Below are positions 17,659 to 26,532 of a stretch of 64,000 nt of DNA, piece after piece. The stretch spans positions 186,001-250,000 of the forward strand of contig NZ_BMNB01000005.1 of the NCBI RefSeq assembly GCF_014646235.1, given 5' to 3'. The stretch's first letter is position 1. Each line of letters begins with the position of its first letter. The stretch comes from Micromonospora sonchi. GTDB lineage: Bacteria > Actinomycetota > Actinomycetes > Mycobacteriales > Micromonosporaceae. The translations under genes were made by a program, and so were the position numbers. The notes beneath the pieces are model-generated. The model saw only the letters and a list, made by a program, of their open reading frames with translations, did not search any database and had not been told where the DNA came from.

Positions 17659-18873
17659 ATGACCGGTCCCTCCGTCGTGTCGTGGCCCTACCCCCAGGGC
17701 GGCAGCCTGAACCTGCCGCCCGGTGAGCGGCTGCGGGTGCTGCTGGTCGAGGACGACGAGGGTGACGCCTTCCTCGTCGGCGAACTGCTGGCCGAGACGA
17801 ATTCGGGGATCGAGCTGCTGGTCGCCACGAGCCTGAGTGAGGCCCGCCAGCGGGTTGCCGGCGTGGACTGCGTCCTGCTCGACCTCGGCCTGCCCGACGC
17901 GCAGGGGCTGGACGGTCTGCGGCAGGTGCTGGAGATGTCCGGCAGCGCGGCGGTCTGCGTGCTGACCGGCCGCTCCGACGAGCATCTGGGCATCGTCGCG
18001 GTCGCCGAGGGCGCCCAGGACTACCTGGTCAAGGGCCAGGTGGACGGAGTGTTGCTGACCCGGGCGCTGCGCTACGCGGTGGAGCGCAAGCGGGCCGACG
18101 AGAACGCCCGCAGGCTGCGCGAGGTGGAGCTGCGCCAGGCCGAGTCCGCCCGCCTGGAGCGCGGCCTGCTGCCCCAGCCGCTGATGTCCACCGAGCAGAT
18201 CGCGGTGCACACCTTCTACCGGCCGGGCCGGCACGCCGCCCTGATCGGCGGTGACTTCTACGACGTGGTGCAGACCCGTCCCGACCGGGTCGACCTGATC
18301 GTCGGGGACGTCTGCGGGCACGGCGTGGACGAGGCGGCGCTCGGCGTCGAGCTTCGGGTGGCCTGGCGGGCCCTGATCCTCGCCGGGGTGCCGGACGACG
18401 AGGTGCTGCCCGCGCTGGAGCAGGTGCTGATGAGCGAGCGCCGGCTCCAGGAGATCTTTGCCACCGTGGCGACGGTCCGGCTGGACCTCGGCGCCAACCG
18501 GGCAACCGTACGGCTGGCCGGTCACCCGCCGCCCGTCCTGCTCGCCGGCGGCCGGGTGGCCCCGGTGGCGGCGCCGGGCGGCCTGCTGCTCGGCGTACGC
18601 CCCCGTCGGCCCGTCGCCTTCGACCTGAAGTTCGACACCGATGACTGGTCCCTGCTGATGTACACCGACGGCCTGATCGAGGGCCGGATCGGCGACGGCG
18701 ACGAGCGCCTCGACGTGCCCGGCCTGACCCGCCTGCTCGACGAACCGGCCAGCCGGGCCGTCCCGCTGCCCGAGCTGCCGGCCTGGCTGGTCGGGCGGGC
18801 GGAGGAGCTCAACGATGGCCCGTTCGCCGACGACGTGGCGATGCTGCTGGTCTCCCGGGGCGGTGGCCGATGA
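17659..18873 (+). CDS. Response regulator with PP2C-type phosphatase output (RsbU-like)
   Basis: 404 residues. Receiver domain (about 27-145) with EDDEGD, phosphoacceptor Asp75 in LLDLGLPD, CVLTGRSD and the conserved VKG lysine. A short coiled coil (ERKRADENARRLREVELRQ) links to a PP2C/SpoIIE phosphatase domain (about 185-400): IGGDFYDV, VGDVCGHGVDEA and FADDVAMLLV hold metal residues. Such proteins dephosphorylate anti-anti-sigma factors. ATG 17659 has a weak GGGGGA upstream. An AAGGAG six bases before an in-frame ATC at 17602 leaves an earlier unusual start possible. The stop overlaps the histidine kinase start (ATGA). Confidence 0.9.
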   Translation: MTGPSVVSWPYPQGGSLNLPPGERLRVLLVEDDEGDAFLVGELLAETNSGIELLVATSLSEARQRVAGVDCVLLDLGLPDAQGLDGLRQVLEMSGSAAVCVLTGRSDEHLGIVAVAEGAQDYLVKGQVDGVLLTRALRYAVERKRADENARRLREVELRQAESARLERGLLPQPLMSTEQIAVHTFYRPGRHAALIGGDFYDVVQTRPDRVDLIVGDVCGHGVDEAALGVELRVAWRALILAGVPDDEVLPALEQVLMSERRLQEIFATVATVRLDLGANRATVRLAGHPPPVLLAGGRVAPVAAPGGLLLGVRPRRPVAFDLKFDTDDWSLLMYTDGLIEGRIGDGDERLDVPGLTRLLDEPASRAVPLPELPAWLVGRAEELNDGPFADDVAMLLVSRGGGR

Positions 18874-20615
18874 AGCCCGGGACGAGCCGGTGGACGTGGA
18901 CCCTGCGCAGTCGGGTGCTGGCGCTGCTCGGCGTCGTCGGCGCGATGCTGCTCAGCGTCGCGGTGGCCGAGGCGGTGGTCGCCACGAAGAACCGCGAGTA
19001 CACCGATGTGCTGTTGGTGCAGGTCGGGCCACTGCGGGTGCAGGGCGAGGAGCTGCTCAGCGCGCTGCTCGACCAGGAGACCGGGGTCCGCGGGTACGCG
19101 GTGACCGCCGATCCCGAGGACCTCGCCTCGTACGAGGGGGGCATGGCGCGGGAGCGGGCGACCGCAACGCGGATCCGGGAGTTGGCCGCCCGCTATCCCG
19201 CCATCGAGGCGGAACTGCGCACGGTCGAGCGGCTGGCCGACGAGTGGCGGCGGGACGTCGCCCAGCCGGTGATCGACACGACCGACGTCCGTGGCACCGC
19301 GGCCGGGCAGGCGCTGCTGACCGACGAGAGCCGGGGGCGCTTCGACGAACTGCGTACCGGGGTGGGCGTGCTGCAGGAGGAGATCCTGACCGCCCGGGAA
19401 GCCACCGCCCGGGACGTGGAGCGGGCCGGGAACCTTCTGGTCGTACTCCTCGTGGTTGCCGGCCTGGTGGTCGCGCTGGCCGGTATCGCGCTGCTGCTCT
19501 CGCTGGACCGGATGGTGCTGCGTCCGTTGACGGCCCTGGCCGGGCAGATCCGCCAGGTCGCCACCGGCGACTACGGTCACCGGGTCGCCGGCACCGGCCC
19601 GCCGGAGTTCCAGCGCCTCGGCGAGGACGTGGACGCGATGCGCCAGAAGATCGCGGCGGACCTGGCCGAGGTACGCGAGGCGCGGGAGCGGATCGAGTGG
19701 GTCAACTCTCAGTTGCAGAAGCAGGCCGAGGAGCTGACCCGGTCCAACCGTGACCTGGAGCAGTTCGCCTACGTCGCCTCCCACGACCTCCAGGAGCCGC
19801 TGCGGAAGGTGGCCAGCTTCTGCCAGTTGCTGCAACGCCGGTACGCGGGCCGGCTCGACGAGCGGGCCGACCAGTACATCGCCTTCGCGGTGGACGGCGC
19901 GCAGCGGATGCAGCGGCTGATCAACGACCTGCTGGCGTTCTCCCGGATCGGCCGGATCACCGCCGGCTTCACCGACGTCGACCTGAACCGGCTGATGGCC
20001 GAGGTCGCCGAGCAGACCGAGCCGGCCCGCCAGTACGCCGACGCGGAGCTGACCTGGGGCGACCTGCCGGTGATCCGGGGCGAGGAACCGCTGCTGACCA
20101 ACCTGCTGGTGAACCTGGTCAGCAACTCGGTCAAGTTCCGCCGCCCGGATGTGCCGCCGAGGGTGCACGTCTCCGCCCGGCTGGTCGGCGACGAGTGGGA
20201 GATCACCTGCCAGGACAACGGCATCGGGATCGAGCCGGAGTACGCCGACAAGATTTTCGTGATCTTCCAGCGGTTGCACGCGAAGGACGCGTACCCCGGG
20301 ACGGGGATCGGGCTGGCCATCGTGAAGAAGATCGTGGAATACCACGGTGGGCGGATCTGGGTGGACACCGATGTGCCTGAGGGCACCGCGATCCGGTTCA
20401 CCCTGCCGGCGTTGCCCACCGAAATCGGGGGTACGACGACCGCCGACGGAACGGACGGCCTGGCCACCGGTGTCGGCGGTGCGCAGGAACTCGCCGACCA
20501 CCCGGTGGACGGTTCGCCCGGCGGCGACGGGTCCGGAGCCGGCGAGGTCGGCGCGGGTGCCGTCGACGCGCCGGACAGCGGTGGCACAGGTGGCACGAAG
20601 GAGGCGGTGAGATGA
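18870..20615 (+). CDS. CHASE3/HAMP sensor histidine kinase
   Basis: 581 residues. Two membrane spans (about 10-32 and 190-215) border a CHASE3-like extracellular helical sensor containing [26 protein letters not shown] domain ([20 protein letters not shown]) and coiled coil follow. The phosphoacceptor is His305 in [14 protein letters not shown], the phytochrome-type HisKA, then N-box [14 protein letters not shown]1 DNGIGIEP and G2 [12 protein letters not shown]. The last 65 residues are Gly/Asp/Thr-rich and disordered. It overlaps both neighbours by four bases, so all three are made together; the receivers on either side are the likely partners. Confidence 0.93.
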   Translation: MKPGTSRWTWTLRSRVLALLGVVGAMLLSVAVAEAVVATKNREYTDVLLVQVGPLRVQGEELLSALLDQETGVRGYAVTADPEDLASYEGGMARERATATRIRELAARYPAIEAELRTVERLADEWRRDVAQPVIDTTDVRGTAAGQALLTDESRGRFDELRTGVGVLQEEILTAREATARDVERAGNLLVVLLVVAGLVVALAGIALLLSLDRMVLRPLTALAGQIRQVATGDYGHRVAGTGPPEFQRLGEDVDAMRQKIAADLAEVREARERIEWVNSQLQKQAEELTRSNRDLEQFAYVASHDLQEPLRKVASFCQLLQRRYAGRLDERADQYIAFAVDGAQRMQRLINDLLAFSRIGRITAGFTDVDLNRLMAEVAEQTEPARQYADAELTWGDLPVIRGEEPLLTNLLVNLVSNSVKFRRPDVPPRVHVSARLVGDEWEITCQDNGIGIEPEYADKIFVIFQRLHAKDAYPGTGIGLAIVKKIVEYHGGRIWVDTDVPEGTAIRFTLPALPTEIGGTTTADGTDGLATGVGGAQELADHPVDGSPGGDGSGAGEVGAGAVDAPDSGGTGGTKEAVR

Positions 20616-21064
20616 CTGCGCCGACGGACGGCAGCAGCCCGATCGAGGTCCTGCTGGTCGAGGACGACCCGGGCGACGTGCTGATGACCCGGGAGGCGTT
20701 CGAGGAGCACAAGCTGCGCAATCGGCTGAACGTCGTCTCCGACGGGACCGAGGCGCTCGCCTACCTGCGCCGCGAGGGCCAGCACGCGGACGCGGTGCTT
20801 CCGGATCTGATCCTGCTCGACCTGAACCTGCCCCGCCGGGACGGCCGGGAGGTGCTCGAGGAGATCAAGAAGGACGAGCAGCTCTGCCGGATTCCGGTGG
20901 TGGTGCTGACCACCTCCGAGGCCCACGAGGACATCCTGCGCAGCTACCAGTTGCACGCGAACGCGTACGTGACCAAGCCGGTGGACTTCGAGCGGTTCAT
21001 CACGGTGGTCCGGCAGATCGACGAGTTCTTCGTCAGCGTGGTGAAGCTGCCGCCACGTGGTTGA
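20612..21064 (+). CDS. Single-domain response regulator (Rcp1-like)
   Basis: 150 residues, a receiver only. EDDPGD acidic pocket, phosphoacceptor Asp70 in [25 protein letters not shown] and [12 protein letters not shown] with the conserved lysine. This is the form found with phytochrome-type kinases such as Rcp1, fitting the kinase just upstream (ATGA overlap). It has no output domain, so it likely acts as a phosphate relay or by protein contact, perhaps competing with the receiver-PP2C protein for phosphate. Confidence 0.93.
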   Translation: MTAPTDGSSPIEVLLVEDDPGDVLMTREAFEEHKLRNRLNVVSDGTEALAYLRREGQHADAVLPDLILLDLNLPRRDGREVLEEIKKDEQLCRIPVVVLTTSEAHEDILRSYQLHANAYVTKPVDFERFITVVRQIDEFFVSVVKLPPRG

Positions 21065-21887
21065 CACTTTGCTTGACGATGTCGCCGGGCTGCTGCGGGA
21101 GACCGCGGCCCGGGTCGTACTGCCGTTCTTCCGCCGCCTCGACGAGGCCGACGTGGCCGAGAAGGCCCCTGGTGAACTGGTCACCGTCGCCGACCGCAAG
21201 GCCGAGGAGATGATCACGGACGGGTTGCGCCGGCTGCGGCCGGGTTCGGTCGTGGTCGGCGAGGAGGCGGTGGCGGACGATCCTGACCTGCTACGCCATC
21301 TGCGCGGCGGGGGCGACGTGTGGCTCGTCGACCCGATCGACGGTACGGCGAACTTCGCGGCGGGGCGCTGCCCGTTCGCGCTGATGGTCTCCCTGCACAC
21401 CGACGGCGAGCCGGTGGCCGCCTGGGTGTACGACCCGCTGGCCGGGACGCTGGCCACCGCCCGGCTCGGCGAGGGCGCCTACCTGGACGGCCGCCCGCTG
21501 CGGCTGCCGCCCGCGCCGCCGATCGGCGAGCTGCGCGGCGTCGCGATGACGAAGTTCCTTCCGCCGGCCGCGCGCCGGACGGTCGAGTCCGGCGGACGAC
21601 TGGTCGGCGAGTTGCTGCCGGGTCAGCACTGCGCCGGCCGCGAGTATCTCGACCTGCTCACCGGCCGGCAGCAGTTCGCCATCTTCTGGCGCACCCTGCC
21701 CTGGGACCACGGCCCCGGCACGCTGCTGGTCCGGGCTGCCGGCGGCGTCGCCCGCCGTTTCGACGGCACCGACTACCACCCCACCGACTACCACCCCACC
21801 ACCACCCACCACGGCCTCCTGGTAGCCGTCACCCCCGACGTCTGGACCCAGGTCCGCCAGGCCCTCCTCCCGACCTTCGCGCGTTGA
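21057..21887 (+). CDS. Inositol monophosphatase-family phosphatase
   Basis: 276 residues. Motifs of the lithium-sensitive phosphatase family are present: GEEAVADD (metal Glu), [15 protein letters not shown] (metal Asp and catalytic Thr) and [17 protein letters not shown] (third metal Asp). The exact substrate (inositol phosphate, histidinol phosphate, PAP or a sugar phosphate) cannot be told. GTG 21057 overlaps the receiver gene by eight bases, so it belongs to the signalling operon, which is unusual. The stop codon (21885-21887) is inside the left arm of a 27-bp inverted repeat, and the last codons before it carry [14 protein letters not shown], rich in CCACCCC-like DNA. Confidence 0.9.
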   Translation: MVDTLLDDVAGLLRETAARVVLPFFRRLDEADVAEKAPGELVTVADRKAEEMITDGLRRLRPGSVVVGEEAVADDPDLLRHLRGGGDVWLVDPIDGTANFAAGRCPFALMVSLHTDGEPVAAWVYDPLAGTLATARLGEGAYLDGRPLRLPPAPPIGELRGVAMTKFLPPAARRTVESGGRLVGELLPGQHCAGREYLDLLTGRQQFAIFWRTLPWDHGPGTLLVRAAGGVARRFDGTDYHPTDYHPTTTHHGLLVAVTPDVWTQVRQALLPTFAR

Positions 21888-21946
21888 TCATGAGGTTAGC
21901 GGCAGTTTGAAGATCGACGACTGCCGCTAACCTCATGATCAACGCG
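21880..21946. repeat. Perfect 27-bp inverted repeat over a stop codon
   Basis: Arms 21880-21906 and 21920-21946 match exactly around a 13-bp loop. The core arm GTTGATCATGAGGTTAGCGG recurs in the 63781-63843 hairpin. The stop codon of the phosphatase gene lies in the left arm. G-rich DNA follows (21950-22020). It may end transcription, but the long shared arms suggest a copied or mobile element. Confidence 0.92.
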
Positions 21947-22079
21947 GGATGGTGTGCGGAGGGTGAGGTGGGGGTTGCGGGGGGTGGAGAAGGGGAGGGT
22001 GGGGGACTGGGTTGGGGCGGTGGTTCCGGTATCGTGACCGGCGGTTTTGCCAGCAGGCCGCCGACGGAAGGATGCCTTC

Positions 22080-23096
22080 GTGCGCAGGTCCATCTCCATC
22101 CGGCGGCGGATCCACCGGCCGCTGATCGCCCTGCTCGCCGCTGTGGCGCTGCTGCTCGGGGTCGGTGCCGTGCCGGCGTACGCCGAGCCCAACGAGGGTG
22201 GCAGCAAAAAGCTGCGGGACGCCCTGGAGGCCACCGCCAAGGCGCACATCGAGGCCAAGCGCAAGCTCGACGGCTCCAAGAAGCGGCAGAAGCAGCTCGG
22301 CGTCGAGTTGGCCGCGGTGGAGGATCGCCTGGTCGAGCTGACCGTCCTGGTCGGCGAGGTGGCGGCACAGTCCTACCGGGTCGGCCGGCTGAGCGCCACC
22401 GCCGCGCTGCTGGACAGCGTCACCCCGGAGGCGTTCGTGCAGCGGGCTGCCAGCCTCGACATGATGGCCCAGCGGGACAGCCGTCGGGTGCGCGAGCTGA
22501 CCGAGGCACGCGAGCAGGCCCGGCAGGCGAAGCTCGCGATCAACGCCGAGGTCCGCGAGCAGCAGAAGCAGGTCGCGGTGATGGCGAAGAAGAAGCGGGA
22601 GGCCGAGGCCGCACTGGCGGCGGTCAGCTCGGGCAGCAGCGGCGGGTTCAGCGGTGCCAACTCCACCTCGGCGAGGCCGGCGCCGCGCAACTCCGACGGC
22701 TCGTGGCCGGGCGAGTCGTGCTCGGTGAACGACCCGACCACCTCCGGCTGCATCACGCCCCGCACCCTGCACGCCCTCCAGCAGACCCAGGCCGCCGGGT
22801 ACAAGCGGCACGTCTCCTGCTACCGCAGCGGCGGCTCGGGCGAGCACCCGAAGGGTCGGGCCTGCGACTTCTCGGCGGCCACCAACGGCTTCGAGGACCG
22901 CACCGCCACCGGCGGCGACAAGACGTACGGAGACAGCCTGGCCGCCTGGCACGTGCGTAACGCCGACCGGCTCGGTGTGTTGTACGTCATCTGGTACCGG
23001 CAGATCTGGCACCCGGGCACCGGATGGCGGGCGTACAGCGGCAGCGGCAGCCCCGCCGCGGACCACACGAACCATGTTCATCTCTCGATGTACTGA
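22080..23096 (+). CDS. Secreted coiled-coil protein with C-terminal cell-wall-type domain
   Basis: 338 residues from GTG 22080, chosen for the GGAAGGA seven bases upstream. Signal peptide: RRSISIRRR, hydrophobic LIALLAAVALLLGVGA, cleavage after AYA (about 35). Residues 40-200 are Lys/Glu/Ala-rich coiled coil. The C-terminal part (about 225-338) has CYRSGGSGEHPKGRACDFS and ADHTNHVHLSMY, which resemble the actinobacterial ARB_07466-type/D-Ala-D-Ala peptidase-like fold with His/Asp metal sites. The coiled coil plus hydrolase-like layout resembles RipA-type wall proteins. Enzyme activity is not shown by sequence. Confidence 0.8.
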   Translation: MRRSISIRRRIHRPLIALLAAVALLLGVGAVPAYAEPNEGGSKKLRDALEATAKAHIEAKRKLDGSKKRQKQLGVELAAVEDRLVELTVLVGEVAAQSYRVGRLSATAALLDSVTPEAFVQRAASLDMMAQRDSRRVRELTEAREQARQAKLAINAEVREQQKQVAVMAKKKREAEAALAAVSSGSSGGFSGANSTSARPAPRNSDGSWPGESCSVNDPTTSGCITPRTLHALQQTQAAGYKRHVSCYRSGGSGEHPKGRACDFSAATNGFEDRTATGGDKTYGDSLAAWHVRNADRLGVLYVIWYRQIWHPGTGWRAYSGSGSPAADHTNHVHLSMY

Positions 23097-23132
23097 CCTG
23101 CGGCCGGGGGATCGCTGCGTACGATCGCCACG

Positions 23133-24686
23133 ATGAACTCGCCATCGTCCGACGTGTCGGTCCCACCCGCACCGCCCGAGCCGCAGGCCGCTCGGGCCCT
23201 GCCCAACGGGCTCGCCGCGTTCCTGGTCTTCTACGCCAGTGGCGCCGTCCTGGTCCTGGAGACCGCCGCGCTGCGCCTGGTCGGGCCGTACGTGGGCGTC
23301 ACCCTCCAGGTGACCAGCTCGGTCATCGGCATCGCGCTGGCCGCGATCGCGTACGGAGCGTGGGCGGGCGGCTGGCTCGCCGACCGGCGTAACCCGCGCA
23401 TCCTGCTCGCGCCGGCACTGGTGCTCGCCGGCATCGCCACCGCGATCACCCTGCCCGCGGTGCGCTACGCCGGTGAGGTGCTGCGCGGCGGCGCGGCCAG
23501 CGCCATCCTGCTGCTGGTCGCGGTCGCGGTGTTCGCGCCCGCGATGCTGCTGTCCGCCGTCACCCCGCTGGTGGTCAAGCTGCAACTGGCCGACCTGCGC
23601 CGCACCGGCCAGGTGGTCGGCCGGCTCTCCAGCATCGGCACGCTGGGTGCCGTCACGGCCACCCTGGTCACCGGCTTCGTGCTGGTCGCCGCCCTGCCCA
23701 GCACCGTCATCCTGTTCGGGCTGGCCGGCTCGCTCGGCATCGTCGGCGTCGGGCTCTGGGTCTATCTGCGCCGGCAGGACCGCGCGGCGCTGCCCGGTCC
23801 GGCCCGGCTCAAGTCCGCCCTGGCGGCGCTCGGCCTGATCGGGGCCGGACTGACCGTGATCGCGCCGAACCCGTGCGACGTGGAGACGGCGTACCACTGC
23901 GCCCGGGTCGAGGCCGATGCCGTCCGGCCCGGCGGGCGTACGCTGCTGCTCAACTCGGCCCAGCACTCGTACGTCGACCTGGCCGACCCGACCCACCTGG
24001 AGTACGCGTACACCCGGTGGATCGGTGCGGTGGCCGACGTCATCGCGCCGCCCGGGCAGCGGCTCGACGCGCTGCATCTGGGCGGCGGCGGGTTCACCGT
24101 GCCCCGCTATCTGACCGCCACCCGCGCCGGCACCGACAACCTGGTCTTCGAGATCGACGGCGGGCTGGTCGAGCTGGGCGAACGGCAGCTCGGTGTGACG
24201 CAGGGGCCCGACCTGCGGGCGGTGGTGGGGGACGCCCGGATACTGGTGGCCGCCGAGGCGACCGACAGCCGGGACTTCGTGGTCGGTGACGCGTTCGGGC
24301 ATCTGGTGGTGCCCTGGCACCTGGCCACCCGGGAGATGGCCGCCGAGATCCGGCGGGTCGCCCGGCCCGGCGGCGTGTACGTGCAGAACGTCATCGACTA
24401 CCCCCCGCTGCGGTTCATCACCAGCGAGGTGGCCACCGTCGCCGCCGAGTTCCGGCACGTGGCGGTGATCGCCCCGCCGGAGGCGCTGGCCGGCGCGCGG
24501 GGCGCCAACTTCCTGATCGTCGCCTCCGACGCGCCGCTGCCGTTGGCGGCCGTGCGGGCCCGCCTGGACGCCGACAACGAGCCGGCCAGCCTGCTCTCCG
24601 GTGGCGACCTGACCGACTTCATCGGCGCGGCGCTGGTGCTGACCGACGATTACGCGCCGGTGGACCAACTGCTGGCCACCGCCTGA
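23133..24686 (+). CDS. Membrane protein fused to a spermidine-synthase-like domain
   Basis: 517 residues. About seven membrane spans occupy residues 25-220 (AFLVFYASGAVLVLETAALRLVGPYVG is the typical opening). The soluble C-terminal half (about 255-515) has a methyltransferase/spermidine-synthase fold: LDALHLGGGGFTVPRYL, VFEIDGGLVELGERQLG, VVGDARILV and DFVVGDAFGHLVVPWHL. Such fused transporter/spermidine synthases are common in actinobacteria and their real substrate is unknown. The catalytic Asp of true spermidine synthases is not clearly present. Start ATG 23133 is 36 bp after the previous stop, so co-transcription is likely. Confidence 0.85.
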   Translation: MNSPSSDVSVPPAPPEPQAARALPNGLAAFLVFYASGAVLVLETAALRLVGPYVGVTLQVTSSVIGIALAAIAYGAWAGGWLADRRNPRILLAPALVLAGIATAITLPAVRYAGEVLRGGAASAILLLVAVAVFAPAMLLSAVTPLVVKLQLADLRRTGQVVGRLSSIGTLGAVTATLVTGFVLVAALPSTVILFGLAGSLGIVGVGLWVYLRRQDRAALPGPARLKSALAALGLIGAGLTVIAPNPCDVETAYHCARVEADAVRPGGRTLLLNSAQHSYVDLADPTHLEYAYTRWIGAVADVIAPPGQRLDALHLGGGGFTVPRYLTATRAGTDNLVFEIDGGLVELGERQLGVTQGPDLRAVVGDARILVAAEATDSRDFVVGDAFGHLVVPWHLATREMAAEIRRVARPGGVYVQNVIDYPPLRFITSEVATVAAEFRHVAVIAPPEALAGARGANFLIVASDAPLPLAAVRARLDADNEPASLLSGGDLTDFIGAALVLTDDYAPVDQLLATA

Positions 24687-24757
24687 TCGGGTGACATCGC
24701 TGACCGAATCTGACCAGAAAGGTGTAGCCGGCCTCGTGTCGGGCAACAACGCCGACC

Positions 24758-26452
24758 ATGGGTGGAGGGGTACACGGTGGCGCACAGTTGCTCGGTGAGC
24801 GGTACCGGCTGATCGAGCAACTCGGCGCGGGCGGGATGTCGGTGGTCTGGCGCGGCTACGACGAGGTGCTCGGCCGCCAGGTCGCGGTCAAGGTCCTGGC
24901 CTCCCGGCTGGCCAGCGACCGGGCGTTCCGGCATCGGATCCGCAGCGAGGCCCAGGCCTCCGCGCGGCTCTGCCACCCCAACATCACCAACGTGTACGAC
25001 TACGGGGAGTCCGAACAGGTCGGGCTGACCGTGCCGTACGTGGTGATGGAGTTGATCGACGGCGCCCCGCTGACCGCGCGGCTCGCCTGCGACCGCCACC
25101 TGCCGTGGCGGGAGGCGGTGACGGTCGCCGCGGAGGTCGCCTCCGCGCTGGCCGCCGCGCATGCCCGGGGCGTGGTGCACCGTGACGTCACGCCCGGCAA
25201 CGTGATGCTCACCCCGACCGGCGTGAAGGTGGTCGACTTCGGCATCTCGGCGCTGGTCGGCGAGAGCGAGCAGGGGCCGGACGGCACGCTGCTCGGCACA
25301 CCCGCCTATCTCGCCCCGGAACGGCTCGACAACGGCCAGGTCAGCCCGGCCACCGACGTGTACGCGGTGGGGCTGCTGCTCTACCGGATGCTCACCGGAC
25401 GGCTGCCCTGGCAGGCCGACACCACCACGCAGATGCTGCGGGCGCACATGTACCGCGAGCCCGAACCGATGCCGTCGGTGTCGGGCCTGCCCACCGAGGT
25501 CGCCGACCTGGTCCACCGCTGCCTGGCGAAGCGACCGGCGGACCGGCCGGCCACCACCGAGCTGGCCCGGACCCTCGCGCTGGCCGCTGGCAGGTCGCCG
25601 GCGGTGCCCGCCGGTGTGGCACGGGCCGAGCCGTTGCGGCTGTCCAGCGCCAGCACCACGATCCTGTCCTGGTCCGCCGCGACCGACGCGTTGCCCTTCG
25701 CCGGCCTGCGGACCCGTCGGACGATGGACCGCCGCCGCCGCATCGAGGCGGGGGTGGCCGCCGCAACGCTGATGGCCGTGACGGCGGGAGTGTGGGGGGT
25801 CACCTCGCGCAGCCCGGCCAGCGGCGGCATCGACCAGCCGGCCCAGGCCCGCATCGGCGGCGAGCAGCAGTTCCCGTGCCAGGTGTCGTACACGCTGCGC
25901 AAGGACTCCGGCAAGGACTTCACCGCCGAGGTACGCCTGACCAACACCGGCGACCGCGAGTTGCGTGACTGGACGGTGCGCTTCGCCTTCCCGGGTGAGC
26001 AGAAGGTGACCGGGGCGACCCCGGCGCCGGTGCGCCAACAGGGGCGGGCGGTGGTCGTGCAGCCCGATCAGCAGCGCCCCCCGTTGGCTCCGGGCGCCAC
26101 CGAGAAGCTGAGCCTGTCCGGCACGTACACCGGGTCGAACCCGCTGCCGGTGGAGTTCCGGGTGGGCGACGAGATGTGCGGTGTGCAGGTCGCCGGAGTG
26201 GCCGGTGCCGCGCCGAGCACCAAACCGGCCCCGAAACCGGTGCGGGCCGCGGCCGGCAAGGCCGGCTCCGGTGGTGCCGGTGGCACCAAGGCCAAGCCGG
26301 AGTCGAAGCCGAAGAAGAGCCAACCGGGCAAGGGCAAGCCGAAGAAGGGCAAGCCAGAGCACGCCCAGCTGGCGAAGGGCACGAAGGGCAAGTCGGAGAA
26401 GGCCAGGGGTGGGAAGAAGGGCAACCCGGGCAAAGGCCAGCCAAAAGGGTGA
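24758..26452 (+). CDS. Ser/Thr protein kinase with extracellular CBM2-like domain
   Basis: 564 residues. Kinase domain about 14-275: Gly loop LGAGGMSVVW, ATP-binding Lys45 in VAVKVL, catalytic Asp143 in HRDVTPGN, then VVDFGIS and GTPAYLAPE. The usual HRDxKPxN lysine is Thr. One membrane span (about 330-350) leads to a 120-residue domain (about 370-485) with two cysteines, TAEVRLTNTGDRELRDWTVRF and APGATEKLSLSGTY, which resembles family 2 carbohydrate-binding modules. The last 75 residues are a Lys/Gly/Pro tail. The kinase may sense polysaccharide or cell wall. No PASTA repeats. The start ATG 24758 has no clear ribosome site. Confidence 0.9.
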   Translation: MGGGVHGGAQLLGERYRLIEQLGAGGMSVVWRGYDEVLGRQVAVKVLASRLASDRAFRHRIRSEAQASARLCHPNITNVYDYGESEQVGLTVPYVVMELIDGAPLTARLACDRHLPWREAVTVAAEVASALAAAHARGVVHRDVTPGNVMLTPTGVKVVDFGISALVGESEQGPDGTLLGTPAYLAPERLDNGQVSPATDVYAVGLLLYRMLTGRLPWQADTTTQMLRAHMYREPEPMPSVSGLPTEVADLVHRCLAKRPADRPATTELARTLALAAGRSPAVPAGVARAEPLRLSSASTTILSWSAATDALPFAGLRTRRTMDRRRRIEAGVAAATLMAVTAGVWGVTSRSPASGGIDQPAQARIGGEQQFPCQVSYTLRKDSGKDFTAEVRLTNTGDRELRDWTVRFAFPGEQKVTGATPAPVRQQGRAVVVQPDQQRPPLAPGATEKLSLSGTYTGSNPLPVEFRVGDEMCGVQVAGVAGAAPSTKPAPKPVRAAAGKAGSGGAGGTKAKPESKPKKSQPGKGKPKKGKPEHAQLAKGTKGKSEKARGGKKGNPGKGQPKG

Positions 26453-26532
26453 ATCGTCTCCGCGTCGCATCACATGTCTGCCCGGGGCTCGTTGATCTCG
26501 GCGTCAATGAGGCTTCACGACACGGGGATGAC

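Noticed and set aside
21939-24785. 948-residue minus-strand frame
   Set aside because: Antisense shadow of the coiled-coil and spermidine-synthase-like genes, no domain pattern.
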